Origin: JAYOFM01 sp038117225
GTDB lineage: Bacteria > Pseudomonadota > Alphaproteobacteria > Rhodospirillales > Casp-alpha2
Reading direction: 5' to 3'
Assembly (NCBI GenBank): GCA_038117225.1
Contig: JAYOFM010000086.1
Location: forward strand, 1-17,345
DNA: 17,345 nucleotides
The notes under the pieces were generated by a model. It searched no databases, was not told the DNA's origin, and saw only the letters and a program-made list of their open reading frames with translations. Within the stretch, counting starts at the first letter, position 1. Each line of letters begins with the position of its first letter. Position numbers and translations under genes: made by a program. Below are positions 14,409-17,345 of the stretch, one piece after another.

Positions 14409-15320
14409 GTGATCGATCTCTGGCTACCCATCACCATCGCGGCGGCGTTCTGTCAAAACCTGCGCATGGTGCTGCAGAAGTATCTGAAGGGCCGGCTGTC
14501 GACGGGGGGCGCGACCTATGTGCGCTACCTTTATTCGGCGCCGCTGTCGATCGCCTACGTGTTCGGTCTCAACTACTGGGGCGGCATGGCGTGGCCGGAA
14601 CCGAACGCCCTGTTCTACATGTACGCGGTGGTTGGTGGGCTGTCGCAGATCATCTTCACGGCGCTGCTGATCAAGCTGTTCTCGTTCCGTAATTTCGCTG
14701 TCGGCACGACGTTTTCCAAGACCGAGATGGTGCAGATTCCCGTCCTCGGCTTCATTTTTCTCGGCGATACTCTGAGCCTGATCGCCGTCATCGCCATCGC
14801 CATCAGCACCGCCGGCGTCATCGTGCTGTCGGTGGCGCAGACCAAGGTGACGTTCGCCAATCTGCTGACCAGCCTGACCGACAAGGCGACGGTGCTTGGC
14901 CTGACCTCGGGTTTGTTTCTTGCCGGCTCGGTGGTGTTTTTTCGCGGCGCCGTGCTGGCGCTGGAACATGACACCTTCATCATGGCGGCGGCCTACGCGC
15001 TGGCCACCGCCGTGACGTTCCAGACCATCATCATGGGAATTTATCTGGCGCTGCGCGAGCCCGGCCAGTGGACCGCCGTGCTGCGTGCCTGGCGGCCGGC
15101 GTCGATGGTCGGCATCGCCGGCAACCTGACCTCCATCGGCTGGTTTACCGCCTTCGCCCTGCAGAACGCCGCCTACGTGCGCGCCGTCGGCCAGGTCGAA
15201 CTGGTGTTCACCTTCATCGCCTCGATCGTGTTCTTCAAGGAGAAGACCAACCGGCTGGAACTGATCGGCATCCTGCTGGTAGTGGCGGGAATCCTGACGC
15301 TGATCCTCTGGGGGCGCTAG
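14409..15320 (+). CDS. DMT superfamily (EamA-type) membrane transporter
   Basis: This is an inner-membrane protein of 303 residues with about ten hydrophobic helices in two EamA-type halves (about 5-140 and 155-300), the family's normal size. Members export or take up small metabolites; the substrate is not predictable. The N-terminal stretch AAFCQNLRMVLQKYLKGRLST and the closing FFKEKTNRLELIGILLVVAGIL are typical of one proteobacterial DMT subgroup. The start is GTG 14409, because TM1 begins within a few residues of it and the next ATG (residue 20) would cut into the helix. There is no clear ribosome-binding site. It starts 11 bases after purC, so it probably depends on purC transcription. 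Its TAG stop shares the palindrome CTAG with the stop of the convergent dehydrogenase gene. Confidence 0.9.
   Translation: MIDLWLPITIAAAFCQNLRMVLQKYLKGRLSTGGATYVRYLYSAPLSIAYVFGLNYWGGMAWPEPNALFYMYAVVGGLSQIIFTALLIKLFSFRNFAVGTTFSKTEMVQIPVLGFIFLGDTLSLIAVIAIAISTAGVIVLSVAQTKVTFANLLTSLTDKATVLGLTSGLFLAGSVVFFRGAVLALEHDTFIMAAAYALATAVTFQTIIMGIYLALREPGQWTAVLRAWRPASMVGIAGNLTSIGWFTAFALQNAAYVRAVGQVELVFTFIASIVFFKEKTNRLELIGILLVVAGILTLILWGR
15317..15320. other. CTAG palindrome serving as both stop codons
   Basis: The plus-strand transporter ends with TAG at 15318-15320 and the minus-strand dehydrogenase ends with TAG read from 15319-15317. The two genes share the same CTAG. CTAG is generally rare in proteobacterial DNA, and here it forms a minimal tail-to-tail overlap. 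Confidence 0.9.
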
Positions 15321-16312
15321 GGCCTCCGGGAGGCTTCACCCTCCCATGCCGCCGGGTTGACCGGATAGGGCGGCGCCTCGCCGGCGAGCACGCTCAGAAT
15401 CTGTTCGACGGCGGAACGCGACAGCGCCGCCGAGGCTTCCGTCGTCACCCCCGCCGTGTGCGGGGTGAAGGTGACCTTGCGATTGCTCAGCAGGCGATGG
15501 CCGGCGGGCAGCGGCTCGGGGAACACCACGTCGAGCCCGGCGGCGCGCAGATGGCCGCTGTCCAACGCATCGGCGAGGGCATCGAGATCGACGATATTGC
15601 CACGCGCCGCGTTGACGACGATGGCGCCCCGGGGCAGCGCCGCCAGCGCCGCGGCATCGATCATGGCGCGAGTCTCGCCGGTCAGCTCGGCGCAGACGCA
15701 AAGGAAATCGCATTGCCCCAGCATGGCCTCGAGCGACGGCTGCCGCTCGACCCGGGCGGCCAGGGCGAGACGCGGATCAACGTACGGGTCATAGCCCAGC
15801 ACCCGGCAGTCGAACCCCAGCGTCAGCTTGCGCGCCAGTTCGGCGCCGATATAGCCGACGCCGACGATGCCGACGGTCTTGCCGGCCAGTTCCGTGACCT
15901 GCAGGCCCGACCGTTCGGTCCAGGCGGAGCCGTCCCGGTAGGCGGCGTCGCTCCATACCAGTTGCTTGGCCGTCGCCAGCATCAGCGCGATGGTGTGCTC
16001 GGCCACCGGTGTGCGCCCGAAACCCAGGTGATTGACCACCAGGATGCCGCGTTCGGTGGCGGCGTCGATGGCGATGTTGTCGGTGCCGAAGCCGGACGTG
16101 GAAACCACCACCAGTTCCGGCGCCGCGTCCAAGATATCCTCGCTGACCCGCTCCGGCGTTCGCACCCACAAGGCGCGGGCGTCGGCCAGCTCGGCCGTTA
16201 GTTCCTGTGTATCGGCGCTGTCGACAACGACAACCTCGGCGCCGGCGTTCTCGAACAATTGGTGCGCCGACGGGTCGTACATGGCCCGCCAAAGGACGAT
16301 CTTGTCGCTCAT
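15317..16312 (-). CDS. D-isomer-specific 2-hydroxyacid dehydrogenase (NAD-binding, SerA/FDH-like)
   Basis: This is a cytoplasmic NAD(P)-dependent oxidoreductase that interconverts a 2-oxoacid and a D-2-hydroxyacid. The 331-residue product has the split substrate-binding domain (about 1-100 and 290-331) around a Rossmann domain. The dinucleotide motif is GVGYIG at 151-156, and the acidic Asp175 (GYDP) at the end of the second strand suggests NAD rather than NADP. The catalytic set is complete: Arg237 (NAARGNIVD), Glu266 (FPEPLP) and His285 (TPHTAG). No ACT or other regulatory domain follows, so it is not a full-length regulated SerA. The true substrate (phosphoglycerate, glyoxylate/hydroxypyruvate or another) cannot be read from the sequence. 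It lies 58 bp downstream of a same-strand EamA transporter and overlaps the convergent transporter gene by four bases. Confidence 0.92.
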   Translation of the reverse strand: MSDKIVLWRAMYDPSAHQLFENAGAEVVVVDSADTQELTAELADARALWVRTPERVSEDILDAAPELVVVSTSGFGTDNIAIDAATERGILVVNHLGFGRTPVAEHTIALMLATAKQLVWSDAAYRDGSAWTERSGLQVTELAGKTVGIVGVGYIGAELARKLTLGFDCRVLGYDPYVDPRLALAARVERQPSLEAMLGQCDFLCVCAELTGETRAMIDAAALAALPRGAIVVNAARGNIVDLDALADALDSGHLRAAGLDVVFPEPLPAGHRLLSNRKVTFTPHTAGVTTEASAALSRSAVEQILSVLAGEAPPYPVNPAAWEGEASRRP

Positions 16313-16370
16313 GATGTTGCCTCGCGTGGTGCTCTCAAGGCCGCATCCTATGGCATGCGGCTATCGGCTG

Positions 16371-17291
16371 TCACCGACGGCGTGACGCGAAACGCAATAG
16401 GCGGCCGTCGATGACCAGCAATGCCGATGCGATCACCACCATGCCGATGACCTCGCGTACCGCCAGCACCTCGCCCAGGATCAGCACACCGAGCGCCACC
16501 GCGCCCGGCGGGATCAACAGGGTGACCAGCAGCAGGTTGGTGGCGCCGGCGCTGGCCAGCAGGCGGAAATAGAGACCGTAGGCGAGCGCCGTCGATACGG
16601 CGCCGAGAGCGATCAATGCCGCCACCGTGGTGGCGCCGGGAACGGCGAGTGTCCACGGCCGCTCGATCATCGCCACCACCGGCAGGAACAGTAGGGTCGA
16701 CATGCCGACCTGACCCCAGGCGGCGGTCATCGCCGGCAGCCGGCGCAGCCGCCGGCCGAAAAGTCCGGCCAGGGCATAGCTGAGCGCCGCGCCGAGCACG
16801 GCGGCCTGCGCCACGAATGCCAGACCGAGGCCCTCAAGCGCCGCCGGACCGACCATTACGCCGACGCCGACAATGCCGAGAACGACGCCGATGAACCGTG
16901 GCAACGTCATGCGTTCGTCGTCGGTCAGAAAATGCGCCAGCGCCACCGTGAACAACGGCGTCGTGGCATTGAGAATGGCGGCGAGGCCGGCGGTGATCTC
17001 GGTCTGGCCCCAGAAGATGAGGCTGAACGGAATCATGTTGTTGAGCAGCGCCATGATGGCGAAATCGCGCCACGGCAGGGCCGCGTCATCGGGGCGCCGG
17101 CGCAACCATACCAGCGGCGTCAGCACCAGCGCGGCGATGCCGACGCGGGCGAAGACGATGGTCAGCGGCGGCAGTTCGCGCAACGCCACCTCGACAAAGA
17201 AAAACGATGCCGCCCAAACCAGCGCGAGCGCGACCAACAACCCCCATTGGCTGGCGGACATGGCGCGGTGTGTCGAACGGCCGGCGGACAT
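16371..17291 (-). CDS. EamA/DMT family transporter (second, RhaT/YdcZ-like type)
   Basis: This is an inner-membrane protein of 306 residues (from ATG 17291) with ten predicted helices in two EamA repeats (about 17-145 and 160-295). Typical motifs are the ALVWAASFFFVEVALRELPP start of TM1-TM2 and NATTPLFTVALAHFL in the first half. Its sequence is not close to the EamA transporter at 14409, so the two are not a recent duplication. Start choice: the frame is open to a TTG at 17318, but ATG 17291 has AGGAG (17298-17302) six bases upstream and is preferred. It is followed on the same strand, after 58 bp, by the 2-hydroxyacid dehydrogenase gene. Export of a related metabolite is possible but unproven. 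The substrate is unknown. Confidence 0.9.
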   Translation of the reverse strand: MSAGRSTHRAMSASQWGLLVALALVWAASFFFVEVALRELPPLTIVFARVGIAALVLTPLVWLRRRPDDAALPWRDFAIMALLNNMIPFSLIFWGQTEITAGLAAILNATTPLFTVALAHFLTDDERMTLPRFIGVVLGIVGVGVMVGPAALEGLGLAFVAQAAVLGAALSYALAGLFGRRLRRLPAMTAAWGQVGMSTLLFLPVVAMIERPWTLAVPGATTVAALIALGAVSTALAYGLYFRLLASAGATNLLLVTLLIPPGAVALGVLILGEVLAVREVIGMVVIASALLVIDGRLLRFASRRR

Positions 17292-17297
17292 GGCGAA

Positions 17298-17302
17298 CTC
17301 CT
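17298..17302 (-). promoter_or_regulatory. AGGAG ribosome-binding site fixing the transporter start at 17291
   Basis: AGGAG on the minus strand lies six bases upstream of the ATG at 17291. It is the reason to reject the longer frame from TTG 17318, which would place this site inside the coding region. Confidence 0.65.
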
Positions 17303-17345
17303 GGAATAGGCGTACCAATGATGCATACGCGATCGGTCGCGCTCA

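Noticed and set aside
15068..16201. A 377-codon plus-strand frame across the end of the transporter gene and antisense to the dehydrogenase gene
   Set aside because: It is a shadow of two real genes; its translation is low-complexity (Arg, Gly, Ala, Gln, Asp) with no motif.
17292..17318. A longer start (TTG 17318) for the second EamA transporter
   Set aside because: The AGGAG site at 17298-17302 would be inside the coding sequence, and it fits ATG 17291 well.

Overview
The window is a 17.3 kb, GC-rich, gene-dense stretch of bacterial chromosome. The source is probably an alphaproteobacterium, perhaps of the Rhodospirillales type. The grounds are the base composition, a histidine kinase with the PleC/PdhS-like core typical of that class, a long-form PurC, and generally alphaproteobacterial-looking proteins; no rRNA or other decisive marker is present. 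There are twelve protein-coding genes and no recognisable tRNA, rRNA, insertion sequence, prophage or CRISPR array. The longest gene-free interval is about 140 bp, so nothing over 300 bp is empty.

Layout. (1) 29-4308, plus strand: a two-gene efflux unit, a membrane-fusion adaptor translationally coupled to an HAE1-type RND pump, without an outer-membrane channel gene. (2) 4312-9757: an envelope/signalling locus. A two-partner-secretion (ShlB/FhaC-type) outer-membrane transporter lies on the minus strand. It diverges, across an AT-rich 138-bp region carrying a direct repeat, from a plus-strand pair: an exported FecR-domain protein with a long Gly/Asn/Ser/Lys-rich tail, then a CHASE2-PAS histidine kinase. 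(3) 9759-13294, minus strand: a three-gene run of a small helical protein of unknown function, an AcuC-like histone-deacetylase-family hydrolase, and an oligopeptidase B-like S9 serine peptidase. (4) 13411-15320, plus strand: purC (SAICAR synthase, purine synthesis) followed closely by an EamA/DMT-family transporter. (5) 15317-17291, minus strand: a second, unrelated EamA-family transporter followed by a D-2-hydroxyacid dehydrogenase.

All three convergent junctions are extremely tight (3 bp apart, 1 bp apart, and a 4-bp overlap in which one CTAG supplies both stop codons). One of them carries a GC-rich hairpin that could end transcription from both sides.

The most interesting part is the TpsB / FecR / CHASE2-kinase locus. 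It looks like an envelope-sensing module in which a periplasmic or surface FecR-like protein and a CHASE2 receptor kinase are made together, next to an outer-membrane secretion pore with no obvious TpsA substrate. The kinase core resembles the PdhS family (PleC/DivJ), so it may feed a DivK/PleD-type pathway. This is inference: pieces of the association (FecR with CHASE2; TpsB with CHASE2) are familiar from other genomes, but I do not know of a described function for this combination. The FecR gene also begins with a 10-bp tandem repeat inside its start region, which makes its true start uncertain and could allow slippage.
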